DNA of 64,000 nt from JANXMY01 sp964251675 (GTDB taxonomy: Bacteria > Armatimonadota > Armatimonadia > Armatimonadales > Capsulimonadaceae): positions 99,266-163,265 of the forward strand of contig CAXUKS010000003.1 of assembly GCA_964251675.1 (NCBI GenBank), read 5' to 3'. The translations under genes and the position numbers were made by a program. The notes under the pieces are model-generated. The model did no database searches. It was not told the origin of the DNA and saw nothing but the letters and a program-made list of their open reading frames with translations. Shown in pieces: positions 57,445 to 64,000 of the stretch (its first letter is position 1; every line of letters begins with the position of its first letter).

Positions 57445-57945
57445 ATGATCACTATAAAAACCGCCGCGCTGACCGTTCTGGCAGGCGCGGCACTTCTGGG
57501 AACCACGCTGGCTCCCACTTTTGCCCAGCGGCCCAATGACAACGGCTACGGGTATGGCCGGGACAACAATCGAGGCTATGGCCGCAACAACGGCAATGGC
57601 TACGGCAATGGCCGCAACACGGACCGCAATAACGACCGCAATAACGACCGGAGCCAGTTGCGCTGGAGCGGCAGCGTGGACGACACCGCCATTATCACCC
57701 TGCGGAGCCGCGATGTGCGGACACGGACGACTTCCGGTCAGGGCGTCACCAATGTCTCCGAGCAGGTCAGCGGCCAGCTCCCGAACCGGGCGGTCAATGT
57801 CGCGCTGCGTCAGGTCAGCGGTCGCGGGCAGGTGCAGGTGATTGAGCAGCCTTCGCCGCGCAACAACTACACGGCCCGTGTGCGCGTCCGCGACTCGCAG
57901 GGTGGCAGCGCCCGCTATTCGTTCGTGCTGGACTGGGGCCGGTAG
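57445..57945 (+). CDS. Secreted Asn/Arg/Gly-rich protein
   Basis: A 166-residue exported protein: signal peptide (about 1–27, LAGAALLGTTLAPTFA), then a 40-residue Asn/Arg/Gly/Asp repeat region (e.g. GYGRNNGNGYGNGRN, NNDRNNDRSQ), then a beta-rich domain (LRWSGSVDDTAIITLRSRDV, YTARVRVRDSQGGSARYSFVLDW). ATG 57445 is preceded by CGAGGGAC. The function is unknown. Its stop begins a family D repeat. Confidence 0.7.
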   Translation: MITIKTAALTVLAGAALLGTTLAPTFAQRPNDNGYGYGRDNNRGYGRNNGNGYGNGRNTDRNNDRNNDRSQLRWSGSVDDTAIITLRSRDVRTRTTSGQGVTNVSEQVSGQLPNRAVNVALRQVSGRGQVQVIEQPSPRNNYTARVRVRDSQGGSARYSFVLDWGR

Positions 57946-58020
57946 GACCCCTCCCCGTCGCTCCGCGCCGATTGGAACAAATGCGAAGCATACCCTCCCC
58001 TGACAGGGGAGGGTCTGGGA
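57943..58020. repeat. Family D repeat, short copy at a stop codon
   Basis: Begins TAGGACCCCTCCC at the stop codon, as the copy at 19776 does, and holds CCCTCCCCTGACAGGGGAGG. It lacks the long second arm. Confidence 0.7.
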
Positions 58021-58084
58021 ACTTTTCACCCCCGCCGCCGTGTTCAAAGAGTAACAGCTTTTTGGAAACGGAGCATTACAAACA

Positions 58085-58561
58085 ATGGCATTAGAGCAGG
58101 CAACATTCGGCGCGGGATGCTTCTGGGGCGTGGAAGAAACGTTCCGGCAGACCCCCGGCGTCACGGACACCGCCGTCGGCTACGAGGGCGGCACTTTAGA
58201 AACCCCCACCTACCGCGATGTCTGCACCGGCACAACCGGCCACGCCGAAGTGGTGCAGGTGACCTTTGACCCGGCGCTCGTGTCCTACGACACGCTTATC
58301 GACATTTTCTGGGCAAACCACGACCCGACGACGCTGAACCGGCAGGGGCCGGACCACGGGACGCAGTACCGCTCGGCGATTTTCACCCACTCGCCGGAGC
58401 AGCAGGTGACCGCCGAGGCATCCAAAGAGAAGTGGAGCGCGAGTGGCCGCTTCCGCCGCCCGATTGTGACCGAGGTTGTCCCCGCGCAGTCGTTCTACCG
58501 CGCCGAAGAGTACCATCAGCAGTATCTCGCCAAGCGCGGCATGGCCTCCTGCCACATTTGA
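58085..58561 (+). CDS. msrA: Peptide methionine sulfoxide reductase MsrA
   Basis: Repairs oxidised methionine. A 158-residue MsrA with the catalytic Cys in ATFGAGCFWGVEETF; then GYEGGTLETPTYRDVCTGTTGHAEVVQV; and DHGTQYRSAIFTHSPEQQ, AEEYHQQYL. Resolving Cys candidates are few, which matches the shorter MsrA types. It is followed by a strong terminator. The family D repeat lies between it and the preceding gene. Confidence 0.96.
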   Translation: MALEQATFGAGCFWGVEETFRQTPGVTDTAVGYEGGTLETPTYRDVCTGTTGHAEVVQVTFDPALVSYDTLIDIFWANHDPTTLNRQGPDHGTQYRSAIFTHSPEQQVTAEASKEKWSASGRFRRPIVTEVVPAQSFYRAEEYHQQYLAKRGMASCHI

Positions 58562-58571
58562 GCAAGCTAAA

Positions 58572-58609
58572 AAAAGCCGCCTCTCTTCGAAGGAAGAGAG
58601 GCGGCTTTT
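58572..58609. terminator. Terminator between msrA and the PEP-CTERM gene
   Basis: A 17-bp perfect stem (58572–58588 with 58593–58609) with loop GAAG, and A and T tracts at both ends; it can serve both convergent genes. Confidence 0.9.
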
Positions 58610-58645
58610 CTGTTTCAGCGTCTTTTGCTCTGCACCACAGCCGAC

Positions 58646-59275
58646 TCAGGCACGGACGCGGCGGCGGGCGGCGGCAAGGCCGCCCAGAGCCAGCAGGCCC
58701 AGGCCCAGCGACAGGGCGGTTCCGGCCTCAGGGACCGGGGCGGCGGTCACGGTCACGCGCAGGCTGCCGGGGTCGGTCGGCAGGTCGCTGAAGTCCGCGC
58801 CCGAGGCGACCGAGGACGGACCGGTGGAGAGCGTGTAGGTTCCGGGAGCCAGGCCCGGCAGCACCTGAAGCTGGAAGTCGGACAGGCGGTACTGGCCGGG
58901 TCCCTGCGGCGCGGTCACGTCGGCCAGCGTCCCGCCCAGGTCGTCCAGATTCTGCGGGTTCAGGAGGGCGCGGGCGGGGTCCAGCGCAACGGCGTTCGCG
59001 GTGTTGAGGTCCGTGAAGGGCGAGTTGCCCGGCGTCCGGCCAGTAATACGAAAGCCGCCCTGACCGGGGGTGTCCGAGAGGAGGAAGTACGTCGCGCCGG
59101 TCACAGGCGCATCGGCGTTCAGGAAGAGCGAGAAGCTAAAGGTCTGGCCGGCGGCAACCGTGAGGGGGCCGGGCGAGACGAACTGGAAGGCCCCGGCGTG
59201 TGCGCCTGCGGCGGGCAGGCAGAGGGCGGCCAGCGCTGGCACGAGGCGGACGAGAGGGAAAAGGCGGGTGTTCAT
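58646..59275 (-). CDS. PEP-CTERM sorting domain protein
   Basis: A 209-residue exported protein. Signal peptide (about 1–28), a beta-sandwich domain (QFVSPGPLTVAAGQTFSFSLFLN ... YRLSDFQLQVLPGLAPGTYTLS), and a C-terminal PEP-CTERM anchor, VPEAGTALSLGLGLLALGG followed by arginines. It is probably cut by an exosortase and attached to the outer surface or exopolysaccharide. It lies downstream of the dockerin-bearing phosphodiesterase with a 74-bp gap. Confidence 0.9.
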   Translation of the reverse strand: MNTRLFPLVRLVPALAALCLPAAGAHAGAFQFVSPGPLTVAAGQTFSFSLFLNADAPVTGATYFLLSDTPGQGGFRITGRTPGNSPFTDLNTANAVALDPARALLNPQNLDDLGGTLADVTAPQGPGQYRLSDFQLQVLPGLAPGTYTLSTGPSSVASGADFSDLPTDPGSLRVTVTAAPVPEAGTALSLGLGLLALGGLAAARRRVRA

Positions 59276-59349
59276 GGTGTGTCTCCTGGTCTTGATGACT
59301 CTTGATGTCGGGTACGCCCGCCGCACGCAGCGGCGGGCGCGGGGCGTTT

Positions 59350-62040
59350 CTACAGGGAGTGGCCGACGCGGGCCTTGACCTGGGATACATCAGCGGCGTT
59401 GATGCCGCCGCTGGCTGTGACATCTCCTGTAAACGTGGTCTCGAGGACAAGCCCCAGGCCAGTCTCAGACTTGACCAGGTTTACGTCCGCAGCGTCCACC
59501 ACGCCGCTGCCGTTGATGTCGCCGAGCAGGGCACCGACGGGGACAGTGACCGAGGGCAGGACGCTGCCGAAAACGTCGGTGACGTTCGTGAGCGTGACTG
59601 ACAGTATCTTGCCATCAATTGCGCCGCTAAGCGGTACGGAAACGTCGTTCCCCTCATAGGCGGGCGCCCCGACCGTGCCGCCGCTGGTGGTAACGGTCGC
59701 GGACACGATGTTGCTGCTGAAAGTGAAGACGAGCTGCGTCGGGCCGCCCGCCCGGCCTTCCACGCCAGCCGCGCCGGAGAGCGGCAGGGGCAGATCGAAG
59801 ACGCCCGCCACGCCGTGCGCCTTGCGCGAGGCCGCGCCGGTCAGCGAGAGCGGGGCCGAGGCCAGCGTCAGGACCCGGCCCTGGACGGTTGGCGCGGGCT
59901 TGACGCCGAGCAGGGCGGAGACGGTCGGCGCAATGTCGATGTTGCGGACCTGGGTGAGCGTCCCGCTGCCCACATGAGGGCCAGCAGCAAAGAAGATCGC
60001 GCTCATGTTTGGCAGGGCCGGATCGTAGCCGTGGGCACCGTAGAAGTTCGGCAGGCTCAGGACGGGCCGGGCCGAGGCCGCATCGCCCCGGCGGAGAATG
60101 ATCGGGGACTGGGTGCCGTCAAAGTTGTAACCTGCGTTGAGAAGGGCGACGACATCGCCGCTGTCTTGGCCGATGAACTTGTCCGTCCGCCGCCCGAACA
60201 GGGGGTCACTGAGGCTGGCGGGCCGGGCGTAAACCTTGTCGAAAAGCGGGACTGATGCCGCGCCGTTGGTATAGGCGAGGTTGGTATCAGCGGCGTTTTT
60301 CAGGACCGCGACCACCTGCTGCTGAAGGGACAGGTACTCGTTTTTGGAGACGACCCCGTTCGCTTCGCGCCCCTGGAGGCTGATGTAGACGTTGACGGCG
60401 GGGCCGGAGGCCACGGCGCGGACCACGGCAGGGTCCAGGCCAGCCCCAGCCAGCAGGTTGTTGATGCCGACGGCGGTATGGAAGATGTTGAATCCATGAT
60501 CGGAAACAACAAACACGTCGGTGCTGGCAGGGCGGCCGCTGGTGTCCTGGCCGACGGCGGCCAGGATGCGCCCCACGGCGGCATCGGACTGGGCATAAGC
60601 GGCCCGGATGTAGTTCGCGTAGCGGGCCTTCTTGGCGACGTCCTGGTTGGCCCCGATAGAATTGGGGTTGCTGGGGTCGCTGGGCTGGCGTGGGTCGGTG
60701 AGCAGAAACTGATGTTCCGAGCCATCGGGCTGCTCGAGGTAGACCATCACCAGGTCGGCATTGGGGTTCTTCTGGATGGCGTGGACGGCCAGACGGGTCT
60801 GGTAGTCCAGAAACAGGCGCACCTGATCCTCAAAAATGGCTTCCAGCTCCGCGTCGGAGAAGTACGCCGGGTTGGCCGCGCCGCCAGCGAGTGTGGGCGC
60901 GACGTTCAGCAGGCCGGGGGCCAGGCGCTCGGTGAAGCGGAAGTCGGACTGGTCCGCCCAAAAGCCGACGTTGGCGTTGACGTCATCCACATCGGCACCC
61001 ACTTTGGGGTTGCGGGGAATAAAGTTCGCCGAGTAGCGCACAAAGCGGACGTTGGACAGGTCGGCAGCCAGCGCGGTGACATAAAATGCGCACCCGGCCT
61101 TCTGGGACGAGCCTTCGAGGTAGAATGGGGCAGACTTGCCCTCGGACGCCTTTACATAAGCAGGGCCGGTGGACGGCGCGGCGAACGGTCCGGCAGGGAC
61201 ACCCAGCGTCTGATCAAAGAAAACCAGCGTGTCATAGTTGATGCTGCCGTCGTTCGTGGTGTCCAGTGCGGCGGCGAGGATGCCGAAAGCGACGCCGCCG
61301 CTCGTGAACGATTCAATGGGGTTGGTCGTCACCCGGACTGGACTGGAAGAAGGATGCCCCGCCGCAGCGAGCTGGGCGATAAGCGCAGCGGGGGCAGGCC
61401 CGAAGTTTGCGGCGCTCAGGCGGAACGCCGTCCCGGTCGGCCCGGCGAACGCGCCGAAGGGAATGGTGTAGGTGACGGTGCGCTTGGCGCCGTTCTGAAG
61501 GAGCGGGCTGCCTGAAAGGCCAGGGGCCGTCACGTCCAGGCCGTCGCCGCCGGGGAACGTGGCGGTCACGACGGTTTTGCCAGCGGCCAGCAAGTTCGTC
61601 CAGACCGGCACGGCGGTGGGGGCCAGGGTCTCACCGGGGCCGTCAATGGAGTAGCCGCCGATGGGGGCGCTGAAGCCACTGATATTGGAATTAAAGGGGC
61701 TGGCCGACAGGTGGAACGAGTTGGCCAGGACATCGCTGCCGGCGGCGTTGGTCCCGGTGGCGATAGTAATGTGACCGGGCGCGGTCAGTGAGGGCGATGT
61801 GGTGAGGTTCTGCTTGGCCTCTACGCCGGTGTCCCGCAGGGCACGCAGGGCGGGCAGGGCGCCATCGGCCAGGAGCTGATCGGTGATGCGGGGCGTCGCC
61901 CCGTCCAGAGAAATGACGACGACTTTGGGCGCGGCAGGGGCGGCTGCCGCCAGCAGACCCGTCGCCAGCAGGGCGAGTGCCCCGCTGCAGACGATGCGGG
62001 CGCACGAGCGTCCCGGCGTTTGGCGGTGAGTGAGCGACAT
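59350..62040 (-). CDS. Secreted type I phosphodiesterase/nucleotide pyrophosphatase with dockerin
   Basis: An 896-residue alkaline phosphatase superfamily enzyme. After a signal peptide (about 1–34) comes VVVISLDGATPRITDQLLADG, with the metal Asp, and TSPSLTAPGHITIATG, with the nucleophile Thr. Later parts are MVYLEQPDGSEHQFL and VFVVSDHGFNIFH, with a second set of metal ligands, and YGAHGYDPALPNMSAIFFAAGPHVG. The C-terminus (about 835–896) is a dockerin-like double EF-hand: LGDINGSGVVDAADVNLV and TGDVTASGGINAADVSQV. So it may dock onto a surface complex. The substrate is a phosphodiester. Confidence 0.9.
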   Translation of the reverse strand: MSLTHRQTPGRSCARIVCSGALALLATGLLAAAAPAAPKVVVISLDGATPRITDQLLADGALPALRALRDTGVEAKQNLTTSPSLTAPGHITIATGTNAAGSDVLANSFHLSASPFNSNISGFSAPIGGYSIDGPGETLAPTAVPVWTNLLAAGKTVVTATFPGGDGLDVTAPGLSGSPLLQNGAKRTVTYTIPFGAFAGPTGTAFRLSAANFGPAPAALIAQLAAAGHPSSSPVRVTTNPIESFTSGGVAFGILAAALDTTNDGSINYDTLVFFDQTLGVPAGPFAAPSTGPAYVKASEGKSAPFYLEGSSQKAGCAFYVTALAADLSNVRFVRYSANFIPRNPKVGADVDDVNANVGFWADQSDFRFTERLAPGLLNVAPTLAGGAANPAYFSDAELEAIFEDQVRLFLDYQTRLAVHAIQKNPNADLVMVYLEQPDGSEHQFLLTDPRQPSDPSNPNSIGANQDVAKKARYANYIRAAYAQSDAAVGRILAAVGQDTSGRPASTDVFVVSDHGFNIFHTAVGINNLLAGAGLDPAVVRAVASGPAVNVYISLQGREANGVVSKNEYLSLQQQVVAVLKNAADTNLAYTNGAASVPLFDKVYARPASLSDPLFGRRTDKFIGQDSGDVVALLNAGYNFDGTQSPIILRRGDAASARPVLSLPNFYGAHGYDPALPNMSAIFFAAGPHVGSGTLTQVRNIDIAPTVSALLGVKPAPTVQGRVLTLASAPLSLTGAASRKAHGVAGVFDLPLPLSGAAGVEGRAGGPTQLVFTFSSNIVSATVTTSGGTVGAPAYEGNDVSVPLSGAIDGKILSVTLTNVTDVFGSVLPSVTVPVGALLGDINGSGVVDAADVNLVKSETGLGLVLETTFTGDVTASGGINAADVSQVKARVGHSL

Positions 62041-62100
62041 AGTAGTGAATCCTCCAATGCGGCGTTGCGTGAGTGGTTCAGCGTGGTCGATATCCTGCTC

Positions 62101-62106
62101 AGTATA
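62101..62106 (-). promoter_or_regulatory. -10 box for the phosphodiesterase gene
   Basis: On the minus strand TATACT at 62101–62106, about 60 bp before ATG 62040. No good -35 box was identified. From 62107 to about 62313 I see no gene; a CGCGGGG/CCCCGCG hairpin lies at about 62237–62256. Confidence 0.4.
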
Positions 62107-62313
62107 GCGGCCAACTGTTAAGAGGGTATTAAGATTTTCAATTTATTTCAAGCCGCCGTATCCGGCGGACAAAATCAAGTGCGCCGCCCCGACGAAGGAG
62201 TTTTAACCGCTCGTCTCTGCAATGGAGCGGCGTAACACGCGGGGCAACCCCCGCGTAAATTATCATTAAATGAGAATCGGCGAACTTTTTTTACTCCCCC
62301 CCACCTCACCCTC

Positions 62314-62342
62314 TTGCCAAGCGCGGCGCAACGTGCTAGAAT
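62314..62342 (+). promoter_or_regulatory. Promoter of the structured RNA
   Basis: TTGCCA (62314–62319), exactly 17 bp, TAGAAT (62337–62342). The expected start is about 62349, which is the first base of the long closing stem. Confidence 0.65.
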
Positions 62343-62348
62343 AAGCGC

Positions 62349-62606
62349 GTCGTTAGTCCCCGGTGTTGCCCGTTAGCAACCTGTCTGCGGCGTATCGCCG
62401 TGGCTGCCGTGAAGCCGACTTCACACCACCGGACCCCGTCTCTACTCAGCGCGGGGGCGCACCAGTGATGGTCTCGTTCGACGCTGAGTCGGCGTGGCCC
62501 ATCATCCGAGACCATCACTGGTGCGCCCCCGCGCCTACAGTGGCCGGCGCCGGTCATTTCTGCGCGTTTTAGTAGCCGTGCGCCGGGGTCTGACGACACT
62601 TTTTTT
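62349..62606 (+). ncRNA. Candidate structured noncoding RNA (~250 nt)
   Basis: The 5' end (62349–62365) pairs with the 3' end (62581–62597) in a 17-bp stem with one mismatch and two G·U-type pairs, directly followed by a T-run (62600–62606, C, then more T). Inside are GTTGC/GCAAC (62365–62380), CGGCG-TAT-CGCCG (62388–62400), GTGAAG-CCGA-CTTCAC (62409–62424), and a perfect 28-bp hairpin (62449–62476 with 62507–62534, 30-nt loop). The loop contains CGCTGAGT (62482–62489), which could pair with ACTCAGCG (62444–62451) as an alternative. No open frame fits. It does not show the conserved pieces of tmRNA, RNase P, or SRP RNA; 6S RNA is possible in outline only. Confidence 0.7.
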
Positions 62607-62631
62607 CTTTTTTTTTGAGAATACAGCAGGA

Positions 62632-62766
62632 GACACGGGGCTGAACCCCCATGCTTCGACGGGCAATTCTCCGCCTTCGCGGGCACAGGATAGGCCGCTC
62701 CTAATTTGTCTTCGCCCGCGAAGGCGGGGGTTTGCACTTTTAAAGCGCGGGGGTTTAGCCCCGTGT
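62632..62766. repeat. Family A palindromic repeat, inverted copy
   Basis: Outer arms GACACGGGGCTGAACCCCCA and GGGGGTTTAGCCCCGTGTTC; inner arms CCGCCTTCGCGGGC and GCCCGCGAAGGCGGGG. The asymmetric centre is the reverse complement of the 11456 copy. It lies between the structured RNA and the LVIVD gene. Confidence 0.85.
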
Positions 62767-62799
62767 TCTTTTGTTCTTCTGTCACAGGAACCCGCCGCG

Positions 62800-64000
62800 A
62801 TGCCTGCCCCAAACCCAACACCCCCCGCCAACAGCCTCAGCGACCCGCGCCAATTTGCGCGGCAGGCGGCGCTGACTTACGGCCCGTGGCAGACACTCAA
62901 GCGGCTCTACAAAGACACCGAAGCCGCCCCCCTCACCGATCCAGCTTTGTTTGGCACTCTTGCCGCTCGCCTGGACGCCGCCCCGCTGTCCGTATCTGCC
63001 AACCCGCCCCCGATGCAGCTTGGCGCGAACGCCAGCAGCATCAGCGCCGTGGACGTTGTTGGCGAGACGCTGTGCTGCCTAATGAAGGGAGATTACCGCG
63101 CCCCCACCGAGCTTGCCCTATACCGGCTGAATCCAGAAAACCCGCTTCAGCCTGTGCCCGGTGGACGCTTTGCGCTGCCCGACGGCCAGGGGCTGTTTGC
63201 GTTTGGACCGCTGATCTGCATTGTGACGAGTGACCCGGAAACAGTGGCAGCGGGCTTTTTTGATCCCTCTGACCCCGAAAACCCCCGATGGGCCGGGCGG
63301 CTGGACCTGGGCGGCTCGGCTCAGGCGGTGACAAGCGCATTCCCCCGGCTGTATGTCTGTGTTCAGGGCGGCATAGCAGCGTTCAGCGGCCTGCGCGTGG
63401 TGGACGTTTCAGACGCAGATACGCCGCGTGTGGTCGGCGAGGTGGCAATTCCGCATATAACCAATGTCGCTGCGGACGACGGACCGGTGGCGGTGGCCGT
63501 TTCCGGGCAGCTTTCTTCCGGGCGCAGCAGGGCCGGGCAAAGCGGTTTGACAACCGTAGATGTCTCCAACCCTGCCGCCCCGCGTGTGCTTGGCTTCCTG
63601 AGTATGGAGAATGTGCAAAGTGTCGCGCTTCAAGGCACGCTGGCCTATGTCAGCGGCGGGCAGGGGCAGACGATGGGCCTCTACGTGTTTGATATTGCGA
63701 ACCCGGCCCGTCCGCGTCAGGTGGCGTTTCTGAGGATGTATCCCGTAAAATCTATGCTCCTGCATGCAGGCTATTTGTGGATGCAGACGAGCTACGGGGC
63801 GCTGATGCTAGTGGATGTGCGTCAGCCCCTGGCCCCGGCTTTGAAGGCAATCCCCTCCATATACGGGGCACAAACCCTGGCTATCGCCGGAGGCACGCTG
63901 TATGTGGGCGGCAGTTACGGCGGGCTGTCGCTGTATCACATTGCGAACCCTGCCAAGCCTGCCCGCATCGGCAACCCGCCAAGCAGCGGGACCCTGGGCT
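62800..64000 (+). CDS. LVIVD-repeat beta-propeller protein (runs off window)
   Basis: The first 400 residues of a beta-propeller protein. From about residue 140, blade-like repeats of about 40–45 residues carry LVIVD-type strands: LRVVDVSDADTPRVVGEV, LTTVDVSNPAAPRVLGFL, LYVFDIANPARPRQVAFL, LMLVDVRQPLAPAL, LSLYHIANPAKPARIG. No signal peptide is seen; the N-terminal 60 residues are unlike the family. The start ATG 62800 is the best available, with AGGAAC upstream. The gene runs off the right edge. LVIVD proteins are often surface or exported; this one is unassigned. Confidence 0.75.
   Translation, partial: MPAPNPTPPANSLSDPRQFARQAALTYGPWQTLKRLYKDTEAAPLTDPALFGTLAARLDAAPLSVSANPPPMQLGANASSISAVDVVGETLCCLMKGDYRAPTELALYRLNPENPLQPVPGGRFALPDGQGLFAFGPLICIVTSDPETVAAGFFDPSDPENPRWAGRLDLGGSAQAVTSAFPRLYVCVQGGIAAFSGLRVVDVSDADTPRVVGEVAIPHITNVAADDGPVAVAVSGQLSSGRSRAGQSGLTTVDVSNPAAPRVLGFLSMENVQSVALQGTLAYVSGGQGQTMGLYVFDIANPARPRQVAFLRMYPVKSMLLHAGYLWMQTSYGALMLVDVRQPLAPALKAIPSIYGAQTLAIAGGTLYVGGSYGGLSLYHIANPAKPARIGNPPSSGTLG

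Noticed and set aside
62349..62606. Assignment of the structured RNA as SRP RNA, RNase P RNA or tmRNA
   Set aside because: The conserved SRP GGAAGCAGCC region, RNase P core boxes and tmRNA tRNA-like ends are not present. 6S RNA could not be excluded.
62336..62821. Minus-strand open frame across the structured RNA and the family A repeat
   Set aside because: It is built from palindromic repeat sequence and the 28-bp hairpin; no protein likeness, and the RNA explanation fits the promoter and T-run.
1..64000. CRISPR array, complete insertion sequence or prophage
   Set aside because: No regularly spaced repeats, transposase, integrase or phage structural gene was found; repeats seen are dispersed palindromes of families A–D.

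Overview
This window reads as a contiguous chromosomal segment of a GC-rich, Gram-negative-type, flagellated bacterium. The best guess is Armatimonadota. The hints are a DUF1559/prepilin protein, a PadR–HAAS pair, a KaiC-like ATPase operon ending in a SpoIIE/RsbU-type phosphatase, PEP-CTERM and dockerin proteins, and a Ccm cytochrome c maturation system. No rRNA or marker-gene comparison was possible, so the phylum is an inference. The content is mostly housekeeping. There is no prophage, complete insertion sequence or CRISPR array.

Layout. 1–12.7 kb is mostly minus strand: partial transketolase, isocitrate-dehydrogenase-like enzyme, sugar isomerase, the KaiC-like/phosphatase operon, a Nudix hydrolase, a DUF3866 protein and an M20 peptidase. 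A PadR/HAAS pair lies on the plus strand, and a YgiT-type antitoxin relic carries an amber codon. 13–17 kb holds fabI, an HEVGHH protease, a large TPR protein and RNase HI. 17.2–23.2 kb is a ccmABC(D)EF operon followed by panD and queD. 24–30.7 kb has a glycine-rich RRM protein, fliQ-fliR-flhB, a ComEC-like protein without metal ligands, a PilB/GspE ATPase and a radical SAM enzyme. 31–34.3 kb has a GT2 glycosyltransferase, an NlpC/P60 hydrolase and an HTH/LAGLIDADG-like gene whose 3' end runs into tRNA-Glu. 34.3–48.5 kb is minus strand: cysC, coaE, rpsA, mutM, an alcohol dehydrogenase with a duplicated 3' end, a pilin-like gene, ferredoxin-NADP reductase, a decayed VapBC-like pair, and accC, accB and efp. 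48.7–64 kb has a subtilase, a second PP2C phosphatase, a fructosamine-kinase-like gene, a cell-wall amidase, an oxidoreductase/isomerase pair, msrA, a PEP-CTERM protein, a dockerin-bearing phosphodiesterase and a partial LVIVD-repeat protein.

Three things stand out beyond the genes. First, a probable structured RNA of about 250 nt at 62349–62606 has its own promoter, a 17-bp closing stem, a perfect 28-bp internal hairpin and a T-run. Second, a very short two-hairpin transcript lies at 52914–52975 with a perfect-spacing promoter and a terminator. Third, at least four families of palindromic intergenic repeats (called A–D here) occur repeatedly at gene ends, several starting in or supplying the stop codon. 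Related to this is a perfect 26-bp-arm palindrome at 23247–23300 whose two end triplets are the stop codons of two convergent genes.
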